From positions 1-64,000 of the forward strand of contig PERO01000021.1 of NCBI GenBank assembly GCA_002928875.1: a DNA stretch of 64,000 nt. Reading direction: 5' to 3'. A program made the translations under genes and the position numbers. The notes beneath the pieces were generated by a model. It searched no databases. It saw only the letters and a program-made list of their open reading frames with translations, and was not told the origin of the DNA. The first letter of the stretch is position 1. Each line of letters opens with the position of its first letter. Source of the DNA: Methylobacterium sp. Lineage in GTDB: Bacteria; Pseudomonadota; Alphaproteobacteria; Rhizobiales; Beijerinckiaceae. This document shows positions 45,102 through 54,678 of this stretch, piece by piece.

Positions 45102-45530
45102 ATGGCTCGGATCGATGGCACGGGTGGCCCGCTGGAGGCGCTTTTCGACGCCGCGAGGCTGGCTTTCGAGCGCGCCTATGCGCCCTATTCGCGCTTCTCG
45201 GTCGGCGCGGCGATCCTCGGCGAGGACGGCCGGATCTACGCCGCGCCGAATGTCGAGAACGCCGCCTATCCGGCCGGAACCTGCGCGGAAGCCGGGGCGA
45301 TCTCGGCGATGATCGCGGGCGGCGCGCGGCGCATCGCCGAACTGGTGGTGGTGGGTGCCGGCGAAGGGCTCTGCACGCCTTGCGGCGCCTGCCGCCAGCG
45401 CATCCGGGAATTCGCCGATCAGGAATGCCTGATCCACATCGCCGGGCCCGAGGGCATCCGCGCGAGCTTCACGCTCTCGACCCTCCTGCCCTATTCCTTC
45501 GGGCCGGAAAACCTGGATGGCGGAGCCTGA
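45102..45530 (+). CDS. cdd: Cytidine deaminase
   Basis: Converts cytidine and deoxycytidine to uridine and deoxyuridine with release of ammonia. The 142-residue homotetramer-type enzyme has AYAPYSRFSVGAAI, NVENAAYPAGTCAEAGAI (Zn Cys and catalytic Glu) and CTPCGACRQRIREF (two more Zn cysteines). It starts two bases after the permease stop with GAAGGA upstream. It feeds uridine into the downstream phosphorylase step. Confidence 0.95.
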   Translation: MARIDGTGGPLEALFDAARLAFERAYAPYSRFSVGAAILGEDGRIYAAPNVENAAYPAGTCAEAGAISAMIAGGARRIAELVVVGAGEGLCTPCGACRQRIREFADQECLIHIAGPEGIRASFTLSTLLPYSFGPENLDGGA

Positions 45531-45532
45531 CG

Positions 45533-46327
45533 ATGGAGGCCCTGTCGATCATCCGCCGGCAGGCGGGCGAAAAGCCAGTCGAGGCGGGCATCGTGCTGGG
45601 CTCCGGCCTCGGCCAGCTCGGCGACGCGGTGACGGAGGCCGTCTCGATCCACTACGAGGCCCTTCCCGGTTTCCCGAAAGGCGGCGTTTCCGGCCATCAG
45701 GGCCGGCTGATCATCGGCGGGCTCGCGGGGCGGCGCGTCGCGGTGTTCTCGGGCCGCGAGCATTATTACGAGCATGGCAACCCGGCCGCGATGCGCCCGG
45801 CGCTCGAAGCCTTGCAGGGCCTCGGCGCCTCCACGCTGATCCTCACCAATGCCGCCGGTTCGCTGCGCAGCGCGGTCGGCCCGACCTCGATCGTCGTGCA
45901 TTCGGATTACGTGAACTGGTCCGGCCGCAATCCGCTGATCGGCGAGGCCGGCGATGCGCGCTTCGTCGACATGCGCGACGCCTATGACCCCGCCCTGCGC
46001 GCGACATTGCGCGACGTGGCGGCGCGCGAGGGGATTCCGCATCACGAAGGCGTCTATTTCTGGTTCTCCGGCCCGACCTTCGAAACGCCAGCCGAGATCC
46101 GCGCGATGAAGATCCTCGGCGCCGATCTTGTCGGCATGTCGACCGTGCCGGAAGTGATCCTCGCCCGGCGGCTCGGCCTGCGCGTGGCCGCGCTCTCGAT
46201 GGTCACGAACCTCGCGGCGGGCTTCGAGGGGGCGGAAATCTCGCATCACGACACGAAGGCCGTCGCCGCCAAGGGCAGCGCCGCGATGATCCGCATGATC
46301 AAGGGTTTGCTGGAGACGGGCCTATGA
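45533..46327 (+). CDS. punA: Purine nucleoside phosphorylase (trimeric type)
   Basis: Cleaves purine nucleosides with phosphate to base and (deoxy)ribose 1-phosphate. The 264-residue PNP family-2 enzyme has the phosphate-binding GIVLGSGLGQLGD, SGHQGRLIIG, FSGREHYYEHG, LILTNAAGSL, FSGPTFETPAEIRAMKILGADLVGMSTVPE and SMVTNLAAG. Two bases separate it from cdd; deoC overlaps its stop. Inosine, guanosine or broader specificity cannot be told apart by eye. Confidence 0.93.
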   Translation: MEALSIIRRQAGEKPVEAGIVLGSGLGQLGDAVTEAVSIHYEALPGFPKGGVSGHQGRLIIGGLAGRRVAVFSGREHYYEHGNPAAMRPALEALQGLGASTLILTNAAGSLRSAVGPTSIVVHSDYVNWSGRNPLIGEAGDARFVDMRDAYDPALRATLRDVAAREGIPHHEGVYFWFSGPTFETPAEIRAMKILGADLVGMSTVPEVILARRLGLRVAALSMVTNLAAGFEGAEISHHDTKAVAAKGSAAMIRMIKGLLETGL

Positions 46328-47100
46328 GCACCGAAGCCGAGAAGGCCCTGGCCCGCCGCGCTCTTGCGCTGCTCGATCTCACCGAACTCGGCGACGAGGC
46401 GGGCGAGGCCGAAGCCGCTGCTTTGTGCGAGAAGGCGAAGGGCCGCGATGGCGTTCCGCCGGTCGCGGCGGTCTGCGTCTGGCCCCGGCATGTGGCCCTC
46501 GCGAAGACGCGGCTCGCGGGCACGGGCATTCGCATCGCGACGGTCGTGAATTTCCCCTCGGGGCAGGAAACCCTGCCGGACGTGCTCGCGATGATGCAGG
46601 CAGCGCTCGAAGCCGGCGCGGACGAGATCGATCTCGTGATGCCCTGGCGGGCCTTCCTCTCCGGCGACGAGGCTGAGGCCGAGCGCATGATCCGTGGCGT
46701 GAGGGCCACCCTGCCCGCCGGTCGCCTTCTGAAGGTCATCCTCGAATCGGGCAGCTACCCCGATGCGGCCTCCATCCGCCGCGCGGCCGATCTCGCGATC
46801 CGTTGCGGCGCGCATTTCATCAAGACCTCGACCGGCAAGGCCGGCACGGGCGCGACGCCGAATGCCGTGCGCGCCATGCTGAACGCGATTCTCGCCGTGC
46901 CCCGTTCCGTGGGCCTGAAACCCTCCGGCGGCATCCGCACGCTCGCCGATGCGGGCGCCTATCTCGCGCTCGCCGATGACAGGATGGGTCCGGGCTGGGC
47001 GACGCCGGAAACCTTCCGTTTCGGCGCTTCCGGCCTGCATGATGCACTCGCGGCCGTGCTTTCGGGCGAGGCGGCCACAACCAGCAGCAAGGCATATTGA
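46324..47100 (+). CDS. deoC: Deoxyribose-phosphate aldolase
   Basis: Splits 2-deoxyribose 5-phosphate into acetaldehyde and glyceraldehyde 3-phosphate. The 258-residue class I aldolase has the Schiff-base lysine in HFIKTSTGKAGTGATPNAV, plus VNFPSGQETLPDVL, EIDLVMPWRAFLSG and VGLKPSGGIRT. ATGA overlap with punA. It completes deoxynucleoside breakdown with deoA and deoB. Confidence 0.95.
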   Translation: MSTEAEKALARRALALLDLTELGDEAGEAEAAALCEKAKGRDGVPPVAAVCVWPRHVALAKTRLAGTGIRIATVVNFPSGQETLPDVLAMMQAALEAGADEIDLVMPWRAFLSGDEAEAERMIRGVRATLPAGRLLKVILESGSYPDAASIRRAADLAIRCGAHFIKTSTGKAGTGATPNAVRAMLNAILAVPRSVGLKPSGGIRTLADAGAYLALADDRMGPGWATPETFRFGASGLHDALAAVLSGEAATTSSKAY

Positions 47101-47101
47101 G

Positions 47102-48430
47102 ATGTTCCTGCCCCAGGAAATCATCCGCAAGAAGCGCGATGGCCAGACGCTCGGCGAAGCCGAGATCGGTTTCCTCATCACCGGCCTCGTCGATGGCCGT
47201 GTCACCGGCATGCAGGCCGCCGCCTTCGCCATGGCCGTCTTCCTGAACGGCATGAACCGCGACGAGGCCGTGGCGCTGACCCGCGCGATGACCCGCTCCG
47301 GCACCGTGATGAACTGGGATTCCCTAGCCCTGCCCGGCCCGGTGCTCGACAAGCACTCGACCGGCGGCGTGGGCGATCTCGTGAGCCTGATCCTCGCGCC
47401 GGCGGTGGCGGCCTGTGGCGGCTTCGTGCCGATGATTTCGGGGCGCGGCCTCGGGCATACGGGCGGCACGCTCGACAAGCTCGAATCCATCCCCGGCTAT
47501 TCCACGCGGCCCGATCCGGCGCAACTCGGCCGCACCGTGCGGGAAATCGGCACGGCGATCATCGGGCAGACCGAGGATCTCGCGCCGGCCGACAAGCGCC
47601 TCTACGCGATCCGCGACGTGACGGCGACGGTGGAATCCATCCCCCTCATCACGGCGTCGATCCTCTCGAAGAAGCTCGCGGCGGGTCTTGCGGGCCTCGT
47701 GATGGATGTAAAGACCGGCTCCGGCGCCTTCATGGCCTCGCTGGAAAAATCCCGCGCGCTCGCCGAAAGCATCGTCGCGGTGGCGAATGGCGCGGGACTG
47801 AAGACCACCGCGCTCATCACCGACATGAACCAGCCGCTGGCCCCCGCCGCCGGCAATGCGGTGGAGGTGATGAACGCCATTCAGAACCTCACCGGCGTGC
47901 GCGAGGATCGTCGCCTGCTCGACGTGACCATCGCGCTCGGTGGCGAGATGCTCGCGACGGGCGGGCTCGCGGCGAGCCCCGAGGAGGGTCGCGGCAGAAT
48001 CGCCACCGCCATCGAAAGCGGGAAAGCCGCCGAGATTTTCGGCCAGATGGTCGCGGCTTTGGGCGGTCCGTCCGACCTGATGGCGAAACCCGAGGCGCAT
48101 CTCGCCGCGGCTCCGCTCGTCCGGCCGGTTCTCGCCGGCGAGGCGGGGCACGTCACCCGCATCGACACGCGCGCCATCGGCCTCGCGGTCGTGGCGATGG
48201 GCGGCGGACGCACCCGCGCCGAGGATGCGATCGACCATGCCGTCGGCCTGACCGACCTCGCCGAACTCGGCACGACGGTCGAGCGGAATACGCCGCTCGC
48301 GCTGGTACATGCGCGCAGCGATGCGCAGTTCGAGGCGGCGGCGCGCACCATTCGCGCGGCCTATGCCATCGGCGACGGACCGGCGCCGGAAGATCCCCTG
48401 ATTGCCGAGCGCATCACGGTTTCCGCATGA
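47102..48430 (+). CDS. deoA: Thymidine phosphorylase
   Basis: Phosphorolysis of thymidine and deoxyuridine to the free base and deoxyribose 1-phosphate. The 442-residue enzyme begins [17 protein letters not shown] and has [15 protein letters not shown], the pyrimidine-phosphorylase signature [36 protein letters not shown] and [12 protein letters not shown]. It produces the uracil and thymine that the URC-like and reductive routes would consume. Confidence 0.95.
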   Translation: MFLPQEIIRKKRDGQTLGEAEIGFLITGLVDGRVTGMQAAAFAMAVFLNGMNRDEAVALTRAMTRSGTVMNWDSLALPGPVLDKHSTGGVGDLVSLILAPAVAACGGFVPMISGRGLGHTGGTLDKLESIPGYSTRPDPAQLGRTVREIGTAIIGQTEDLAPADKRLYAIRDVTATVESIPLITASILSKKLAAGLAGLVMDVKTGSGAFMASLEKSRALAESIVAVANGAGLKTTALITDMNQPLAPAAGNAVEVMNAIQNLTGVREDRRLLDVTIALGGEMLATGGLAASPEEGRGRIATAIESGKAAEIFGQMVAALGGPSDLMAKPEAHLAAAPLVRPVLAGEAGHVTRIDTRAIGLAVVAMGGGRTRAEDAIDHAVGLTDLAELGTTVERNTPLALVHARSDAQFEAAARTIRAAYAIGDGPAPEDPLIAERITVSA

Positions 48431-48443
48431 GAGCGGTGCTGAC

Positions 48444-49661
48444 ATGAGCCGTGCCTTGCTCATCGTGCTCGATTCCGTGGGCATCGGCGGTGCGCCGGAT
48501 GCCGCGCGCTACGGCGACGCGGGCGCGAACACGGTCGGGCATATCGCGCTGGCCTGCGCTTCCGGAAAAGGCGACCGGCCGGGCCTGCGCAAAGGCCCGC
48601 TGCACCTGCCGAACCTCGTCGCCCTCGGCCTCGGGGAAGCGATCCGCCTGGCTTCCGGGCTCGCCGCGCCGGGGCTCGCGGGCACGCCGAGCATGGGCCT
48701 CCATGGCGCGGGCACGGAGACTTCCAACGGCAAGGATACGCCCTCCGGCCATTGGGAAATCGCCGGCTTCCCCGTGGATTTCGAATGGGGTTACTTCCCG
48801 CATACCGAGCCGTGCTTTCAGCCTTGGCTGATCGCGGAATTCCTCGCGAAAACCGGCCTGCCCGGCATCCTCGGCGACAAGCACGCCTCGGGCACCGAGA
48901 TCATCGAAGAATTTGGCGAAGCCCATCTCGCGAGCGGCAAGCCCATCCTCTACACCTCCGCCGATTCCGTGCTGCAGATCGCCGCGCACGAGACGGTGTT
49001 CGGCCTTGCGCGGCTCTACGAGATCTGCGCGGTGATGCGCGAACTCACGCGCACTCTGGCCATCGGTCGCGTCATCGCCCGGCCCTTCCTTGGCGAGACG
49101 CGCGGCGCCTTCCAGCGCACCGCCAACCGCAAGGACTGGGCGATCGAACCGGCCGAGCCGACGATCCTCGACCGATTGACCGGGGCGGGCCGCAAGGTCA
49201 TCACCATCGGCAAGATCGGCGACATCTTCGCCCATCGCGGCACGGGCGAGGAGATCAAGGCGGCGGGGAACACGGCCCTGCTGGACGCCGCGCTCACCGC
49301 TTTCGAGCGGCTGCCGGAGGGCGGGCTCGTTTTCGCGAACCTCATCGATTTCGACGTGGAATATGGCCACCGGCGCGACGTTCCGGGCTATGCTGCGGCC
49401 CTCGAAGCCTTCGATCGGCGCATCCCGGAGATCATGGCCCGGCTCCGGACAGACGATCTCGCCATCATCACCGCCGACCACGGCAATGATCCGACCTGGC
49501 GCGGCACGGACCACACCCGCGAGCGCGTGCCGATCCTTGCCTTCGGGCCGGGGATCGCGGCGCGTTCGATCGGCGTGCGCGACAGCCTCGCGGATATCGC
49601 GGCGAGCCTCGCGCACCATCTCGGGCTCGAGGCGGGCAGGAAAGGCACATCTTTTGCGTAA
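48444..49661 (+). CDS. deoB: Phosphopentomutase
   Basis: Moves phosphate between C1 and C5 of ribose or deoxyribose, linking the phosphorylases to DeoC and the pentose phosphate pathway. The 405-residue alkaline-phosphatase-superfamily enzyme has metal ligands in [39 protein letters not shown] and [19 protein letters not shown]. Fourteen bases after deoA. Confidence 0.95.
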   Translation: MSRALLIVLDSVGIGGAPDAARYGDAGANTVGHIALACASGKGDRPGLRKGPLHLPNLVALGLGEAIRLASGLAAPGLAGTPSMGLHGAGTETSNGKDTPSGHWEIAGFPVDFEWGYFPHTEPCFQPWLIAEFLAKTGLPGILGDKHASGTEIIEEFGEAHLASGKPILYTSADSVLQIAAHETVFGLARLYEICAVMRELTRTLAIGRVIARPFLGETRGAFQRTANRKDWAIEPAEPTILDRLTGAGRKVITIGKIGDIFAHRGTGEEIKAAGNTALLDAALTAFERLPEGGLVFANLIDFDVEYGHRRDVPGYAAALEAFDRRIPEIMARLRTDDLAIITADHGNDPTWRGTDHTRERVPILAFGPGIAARSIGVRDSLADIAASLAHHLGLEAGRKGTSFA

Positions 49662-49733
49662 GCGATCGGCAGGACAGGCTTGGCCGACGGCCAGAGCAGC
49701 AAGCGAAACGTTTCCGGGGCGGGAGGCAAGGGC

Positions 49734-50993
49734 ATGACAGGCAACCGCAAGGGCCATATCCGCATCACATCGCATCCCGAGCCGGGGACCTCGGCCACCC
49801 GTCACCCCATCGCCTGGGGATCGCCGGACCCCGCGAAGCGCGGGCCGATCATCGGCACGGTCTCCCGCCCGCAGGATCGCAACGTGATCGGCGCGCATGG
49901 CGGGGCCTATTCGCTCTATCGTGCGCTGGCGGTCTCGGCCGGGGCGCTGAATGCGCAGGCGCGCGCGGATTTCACCAACACCGAACCCGCTGCCGAGATC
50001 GGCCCGCATCCGCAATGGGGCGAAGCGGGCAAGATCGTCTCTCTTGATCCGTTCGGCCATCGCGTTACGGAATATTACGCCCGCGAGATGGCCGAGGGCC
50101 TCGATATCCGCCCGACCATCGCCATCACCAAGGCGCGTTTGCACCTGCCGGAGATCCGCGAGGCGATGGCCAAGGGCGCGCTCAAGCCCGATGGCGAGAT
50201 CCTCAAGGAAAAGGGCGATGTCGCCGTCACCAAGATCGCGATCGATCCGGTCTGGTGGCTGCCGGGCATCGCCGAGCGCTTCGGCACCACGGAAAAGGCC
50301 CTGCGCCGCACACTCTTCGAGGAAACGGGCGGCATGTATCCCGAACTCGTGACGCGGCCGGACATGCAGGTGTTTCTGCCGCCGATCGGCAACATCACGG
50401 CCTATATCATGGGCGATGCAGCCGCCCTTGCGAAGCCCAAGACGCGCATCACCTGCCGCGTGCATGATGAATGCAACGGCTCGGATGTGTTCGGCTCGGA
50501 TATCTGCACCTGCCGGCCCTATCTCATCCACGGCATCGAGGAATGCGTGCGCGCCGCGCAGAACAAGGGCGTGGGGCTCATCGTCTACAACCGCAAGGAA
50601 GGCCGGGCGCTCGGCGAAGTCACGAAATTCCTCGTCTACAACGCGCGCAAGCGGCAGGAAGGCGGCGACCAGGCCGCGACCTATTTCGAACGCACGGAAT
50701 GCGTGGCCGGCGTGCAGGATGCGCGCTTCCAGCAATTGATGCCGGATGTGCTGCACTGGCTCGGCATCACGCATATCGAGCGGTTCATATCCATGTCGAA
50801 CATGAAGTTCGATGCCCTTGTGAATTCAGGGATTTCCATCGGTGAGCGCGTGCCCATCCCGGATGGGCTCATCCCCGACGACGCCAATGTCGAGATGGAA
50901 GCGAAGAAGGCCGCCGGCTATTTCGCGCCGGAAGGCGCACCGGACAAGGCGGCTCTGGAGCAGGTGATCGGCCGTGACCTCAAGAACTTCTGA
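49734..50993 (+). CDS. GTP cyclohydrolase II-like protein of the URC pyrimidine pathway (Urc1-like)
   Basis: A 419-residue RibA-superfamily protein, about twice the length of RibA owing to an N-terminal extension of some 200 residues. The zinc site C-x10-C-x-C is intact (Cys247, Cys258, Cys260 in CNGSDVFGSDICTC). YNRKEGRALGEVTKFLVYNARK replaces RibA's YLRQEGRGIG region. Stand-alone proteins of this type occur as URC1 in yeasts and bacteria, where they are required for uracil breakdown, presumably by opening the ring of UMP. DUF1688 and upp genes follow immediately, which matches that pathway and not riboflavin synthesis. Exact reaction not known to me. Confidence 0.88.
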   Translation: MTGNRKGHIRITSHPEPGTSATRHPIAWGSPDPAKRGPIIGTVSRPQDRNVIGAHGGAYSLYRALAVSAGALNAQARADFTNTEPAAEIGPHPQWGEAGKIVSLDPFGHRVTEYYAREMAEGLDIRPTIAITKARLHLPEIREAMAKGALKPDGEILKEKGDVAVTKIAIDPVWWLPGIAERFGTTEKALRRTLFEETGGMYPELVTRPDMQVFLPPIGNITAYIMGDAAALAKPKTRITCRVHDECNGSDVFGSDICTCRPYLIHGIEECVRAAQNKGVGLIVYNRKEGRALGEVTKFLVYNARKRQEGGDQAATYFERTECVAGVQDARFQQLMPDVLHWLGITHIERFISMSNMKFDALVNSGISIGERVPIPDGLIPDDANVEMEAKKAAGYFAPEGAPDKAALEQVIGRDLKNF

Positions 50994-52203
50994 GGCCGAT
51001 GCGCTTTTGAGCGCGGCCGCCGTGCGCACGAAGGCGCGCCGGCTGTTTGAACGCGCCAAGGCGGATCACCTGACGCATTTCCGGCTCGACCTTGCGCGCC
51101 TGCCCGGCCTGGCGCGCGAGGTCGCGGCCGTCACGCGGCGGGCCTATCCCACGCTCGACGTGCCGTTCCATGCGCGCTGGCGGCATTTCACCCATGCCGG
51201 GCGCGACCGCTGGGCGGAGTGCGACGCGGCGACATCATGGCCCAGCCCGGCCGAGCGTGCCCGCGCGGCTTTCGATCTCGTGATCGTCTCGGTGCTGCTC
51301 GATGCCGGTGCCGGCGCGGCCTGGCTTTATCGCGACCCGCTGAACGGCATCGCCATTGGCCGCTCCGAGGGGCTCGCGCTCGCGAGTTTCGACATGTGGG
51401 CGGCGGGCGCCTTCTCGGACGACCCGGACAATCCCCTGCGCGCCGATGCGGGGCGCCTCGCGAACCTCACGGTGGAAGCGCTGGCCGAAGGCTTTCAGGC
51501 CGGGCCGGAGAATCCGCTGGAGGGTCTCGAGGGCCGTGCCAGGCTCATCAACGCGCTGGGCCATGCGGTTCTGGCCGACCCCGCCTTGCGCGATGCGGCG
51601 GGCAAGGCCCGGCCGGGCGCGCTGTTCGACGTTCTGGCGCAGGGGCGCACCACCCTCCCCGCCTCGGAGATCCTCGCGGCCGTGCTGCGGCATTTCGGGC
51701 CGATCTGGCCGTCGCGCCTCACGCTGGAGGGCGTGCCGCTCGGCGACACCTGGCGGCACCCGTTGCTGGATGACGGGACGCCGACCGGCGCGCTCGTGCC
51801 CTTCCACAAGCTCTCGCAATGGCTCTCCTACTCGCTGATCGAGCCGATGCAGGCCGCCGGCATCACGGTCACGGATATCGATGGCCTCACGGGCCTTGCG
51901 GAATACCGCAATGGCGGGCTCTTCCTCGATGGCGGGGTGATCGTTCCGAAGGATGCGGCGATCCTCACGGCCGATCACGCACCGGATTCAAGCGTCATCA
52001 TCGAATGGCGCGCGCTCACCGTGGCGCTGCTCGATGACATCGCCCCGCTGGTGCGCGAGGCTCTGGGCGTCGCCGAGGCCGCGTTTCCGCTCGCGCGCGT
52101 GCTCGAGGGCGGCACCTGGGCCACAGGCCGCAAGCTCGCGCGCGAACGCCGGGCCGATGGCAGCCCGCCGCTCCGCATCGTGAGCGATGGAACCGTGTTT
52201 TGA
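50974..52203 (+). CDS. DUF1688 family protein (Urc4-like)
   Basis: A 409-residue protein of the DUF1688 family, whose yeast member URC4 is needed for the second pyrimidine-degradation route but has no assigned reaction. Conserved-looking segments are VPFHARWRHFTHAG, DLVIVSVLLDAGAGAAWLY, GRSEGLALASFDMWAAGAFS, VPFHKLSQWLSYSLIEPMQ and LFLDGGVIVPKD. It starts with GTG at 50974, 20 bases inside the previous gene, so the two are translationally coupled. No signal peptide or membrane span. Proposed intermediates include ribosylurea; this protein may act on one of them. Confidence 0.87.
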   Translation: MTSRTSEADALLSAAAVRTKARRLFERAKADHLTHFRLDLARLPGLAREVAAVTRRAYPTLDVPFHARWRHFTHAGRDRWAECDAATSWPSPAERARAAFDLVIVSVLLDAGAGAAWLYRDPLNGIAIGRSEGLALASFDMWAAGAFSDDPDNPLRADAGRLANLTVEALAEGFQAGPENPLEGLEGRARLINALGHAVLADPALRDAAGKARPGALFDVLAQGRTTLPASEILAAVLRHFGPIWPSRLTLEGVPLGDTWRHPLLDDGTPTGALVPFHKLSQWLSYSLIEPMQAAGITVTDIDGLTGLAEYRNGGLFLDGGVIVPKDAAILTADHAPDSSVIIEWRALTVALLDDIAPLVREALGVAEAAFPLARVLEGGTWATGRKLARERRADGSPPLRIVSDGTVF

Positions 52204-52216
52204 ACTGAGACCACGA

Positions 52217-52232
52217 GGCTTCGCGCGAAGCC
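52217..52232 (+). repeat. Perfect 16-bp palindrome / hairpin before upp
   Basis: GGCTTCGCGCGAAGCC is a perfect palindrome 22 bases before the upp ATG and 14 bases after the DUF1688 stop. As RNA it forms a tight stem. It could protect or attenuate the upstream message. There is no T-run after it, so it is not a standard terminator. Confidence 0.55.
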
Positions 52233-52254
52233 CCTCGAAGACAGGACAGAGACC

Positions 52255-52884
52255 ATGCAGGGCGTCACCATCGTCAAACACCCCCTCGTGCAGCACAAGC
52301 TCTCGCTGATGCGCGACAAGACCCGCTCGACCTCCGGTTTTCGCCGGCTCGTGCGCGAGATCGCCATGCTGCTGGCCTATGAGGTGACGCGCGAATTGCC
52401 GATGACCACGCGCCAGATCGAGACGCCGCTGCAGACCATGGATGCCCCGACGATCGACGGCAAGAAGCTGGTGCTGGCGCCCATCCTGCGCGCGGGCATC
52501 GCGCTGTCCGATGGCATGCTGGAGCTGATCCCCTCGGCGCGCGTCGCGCATATCGGCCTCTATCGCGACCACGAAACGCTTGAGGCGGTGGAGTATTTCT
52601 TCAAGGCCCCGCACGATCTCGCCGACCGGCTGGTGATCGTCACCGACCCCATGCTCGCGACCGGCAATTCCGCCACCGCCGCCATCGAGCGGCTGAAGGC
52701 GCGCGGGGCGCATGACATCCGCTTCGTCTGCCTGCTCGCCGCCCCGGAAGGCATCGCGCAGATGCAGGCGCAGCATCCTGACGTGCCGATCTGGACGGCG
52801 GCGATCGACGAGCGGCTCAATGAAAAGGGCTATATCGTGCCGGGCCTCGGCGATGCCGGCGACCGCATCTACGGGACGCATTGA
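52255..52884 (+). CDS. upp: Uracil phosphoribosyltransferase
   Basis: Makes UMP from uracil and PRPP. The 209-residue enzyme has [37 protein letters not shown], the PRPP loop [21 protein letters not shown] and the uracil-binding [16 protein letters not shown]. Normally a salvage enzyme, but here it follows the Urc1-like and DUF1688 genes. In yeast URC6 is a uracil phosphoribosyltransferase needed for uracil catabolism, so it likely primes uracil for breakdown. Confidence 0.95.
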   Translation: MQGVTIVKHPLVQHKLSLMRDKTRSTSGFRRLVREIAMLLAYEVTRELPMTTRQIETPLQTMDAPTIDGKKLVLAPILRAGIALSDGMLELIPSARVAHIGLYRDHETLEAVEYFFKAPHDLADRLVIVTDPMLATGNSATAAIERLKARGAHDIRFVCLLAAPEGIAQMQAQHPDVPIWTAAIDERLNEKGYIVPGLGDAGDRIYGTH

Positions 52885-53041
52885 GCAGCCGGTCCAACGC
52901 ATCCGCGCGGCTGGAAAAGACCGTTGATTGCCGGCTTTCTATCCGGCTTCGGCCCTTCCAATGGGCGTGGAACCGGGTCTACATTCGAACCGAAATCGAG
53001 GGACCGAAGCGGTGCCCGCTGACATCCGGGAGTTCACGAGC

Positions 53042-54589
53042 ATGAGCGAGATCAACAGGCGCGACGTCTTCAGGATTGCCGTGGCGGGCGGGTTGGCCGC
53101 GACGACGATCATCGCCGGCAGCGCCGAGGAAGCGCTGGCGCAAGCCGCGAGCCAGGGCGCGACGCCGACCTTCCGGCTGCTGCTCGTCAATGACATTTAC
53201 AAGATGAACGAGGTGGCGAAGAAAGGCGGCTTCGCACGCCTCGCGGCCATCGCGCGGGCGGAGAAGGCTGGCCCCGTGCCCTGCTTCTATGCCCATGCCG
53301 GCGACATGTATTCGCCCTCGCTGATGTCCGGTTTCGACCAGGGCGCGCATACGGTGGAACTTCTGAACGTGGTGCCGCCCGATGTCTTCGTGCCCGGCAA
53401 CCACGAATTCGATTTCGGCAAGGACAATTACCTGAAGCGCCGCGCGGAATCGAAGTCGCTGTTCATGGCGGCGAACCTGCGGAACGCGGATGGCTCGCCA
53501 TTGCCCGGCCACGAGGATCGCAGGATCTTCGAGATGGGGCCGATCAAGCTCGGCGTCTTCGGCGTGGCGCTCGCCAACACGCCGCTGATGTCCTCGGCAC
53601 AAGGGTTCACCTTCAGCGATGAAATGGCCGCGGTGCGCGAGCAATCGAAGGCCCTGCGCGATGCCGGCGCGGATATCGTCGTCGCCGTGACCCATACCGA
53701 TTTCACCCGCGACCTCGAGATCGCCCGCTCGCGCCTCGTCGACGTGCTGCTGACCGGCCACGACCACGATCTGCGCATCTCCTACGACAACCGCGTGGCG
53801 ATGGTGGAATCGGGCGAGGAAGGCGAATATGTCACCGCCATCGACATGTATTGCATCATCGGCGAACGCGACGGAAAGCGCACCGTGACCTGGCGGCCGG
53901 TGTTCCGCGCGATCGATTCCGCGCTCGTCGAGCCCGATCCGGCAGCACTCGCCATCGTGAAGAAATACGAGGCGGAACTCTCGAAGGAACTCGACGTCAA
54001 TATCGGCACCACGGCCGTGGCGCTCGACAGCCGCTCGGCCACCGTGCGCAGCCAGGAAGCGGCGATCGGCAATCTCATCGCCGATGCGATGCGCGTCTCG
54101 ACCGGGGCCGATGTGGCGATCACCAATGGCGGCGGCATCCGCGCGAACAAGCAATATGCGCCGGGCGCGACGCTGACACGCCGCGACATCCTCTCCGAAC
54201 TGCCCTTCGGCAACTCGACCGTGATGGTCGAGATCACCGGCAAGGACATCAAGGACGCGCTGGAGAACGGCGTGTCGCAGGTCGATAACCGCGCGGGGCG
54301 CTTTCCCCAGGTCTCGGGCCTCAGCTTCACCTATGATCCGAAGGCGCCCGCGGGCAGCCGCGTGCTCTCGATCGAGGTTGCCGGCAAGCCCATCGACCCG
54401 GCGGCGAAATACAAGGTTGCGTCCAACGACTTCATGTTCGGCGGCGGTGACGGCTACGCGGCCCTCGGGCGCGGCCGCACGCTGATCGGCAAGACCGACG
54501 GCACGCTGATGGCCAATGTCGTGATGGTGCATGTGCGCAAGCTCGGCACCGTCAATATCGGGGTGGAGGGGCGCATCGTCGCGAAATGA
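53042..54589 (+). CDS. Periplasmic 5'-nucleotidase / 2',3'-cyclic phosphodiesterase family protein
   Basis: Predicted to dephosphorylate extracellular nucleotides so the nucleosides can be imported. A 515-residue two-domain protein of the UshA family. The Tat-type leader is MSEINRRDVFRIAVAGGLAA, ending EALAQ. The N-terminal metallophosphatase domain has AHAGDMYSP, VPGNHEFDFG, VAVTHTDF and LLTGHDHDL; the C-terminal domain has IADAMRVSTGADVAITNGGGIR and VASNDFMFGGGDGY. The first metal motif reads NDIYKM, with Tyr where UshA has His. GGGAG lies nine bases before the chosen ATG. Confidence 0.9.
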   Translation: MSEINRRDVFRIAVAGGLAATTIIAGSAEEALAQAASQGATPTFRLLLVNDIYKMNEVAKKGGFARLAAIARAEKAGPVPCFYAHAGDMYSPSLMSGFDQGAHTVELLNVVPPDVFVPGNHEFDFGKDNYLKRRAESKSLFMAANLRNADGSPLPGHEDRRIFEMGPIKLGVFGVALANTPLMSSAQGFTFSDEMAAVREQSKALRDAGADIVVAVTHTDFTRDLEIARSRLVDVLLTGHDHDLRISYDNRVAMVESGEEGEYVTAIDMYCIIGERDGKRTVTWRPVFRAIDSALVEPDPAALAIVKKYEAELSKELDVNIGTTAVALDSRSATVRSQEAAIGNLIADAMRVSTGADVAITNGGGIRANKQYAPGATLTRRDILSELPFGNSTVMVEITGKDIKDALENGVSQVDNRAGRFPQVSGLSFTYDPKAPAGSRVLSIEVAGKPIDPAAKYKVASNDFMFGGGDGYAALGRGRTLIGKTDGTLMANVVMVHVRKLGTVNIGVEGRIVAK

Positions 54590-54678
54590 AGCGGCCTCGT
54601 GCCGGCCGCCCCGTCTTGCAAGCGCGGATCGCGCTCGCCCGTCTCCCATCAAACCCGAACCAGCGACGAAGGCCTGTC

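Noticed and set aside
49681-49693. TGGCC-GAC-GGCCA hairpin between deoB and the Urc1-like gene
   Set aside because: Five-pair stem with no T-run; not convincing as a terminator, and the genes look co-transcribed.
48414-50774. A 786-codon open frame antisense to deoB and the Urc1-like gene
   Set aside because: It runs through two well-recognised genes on the other strand and has low-complexity Arg/Ala/Asp composition typical of antisense frames.
54621-54635. Small hairpin AGCGCG-GAT-CGCGCT after the 5'-nucleotidase gene
   Set aside because: A six-pair stem with no T-run in GC-rich DNA; too likely by chance to call a terminator.
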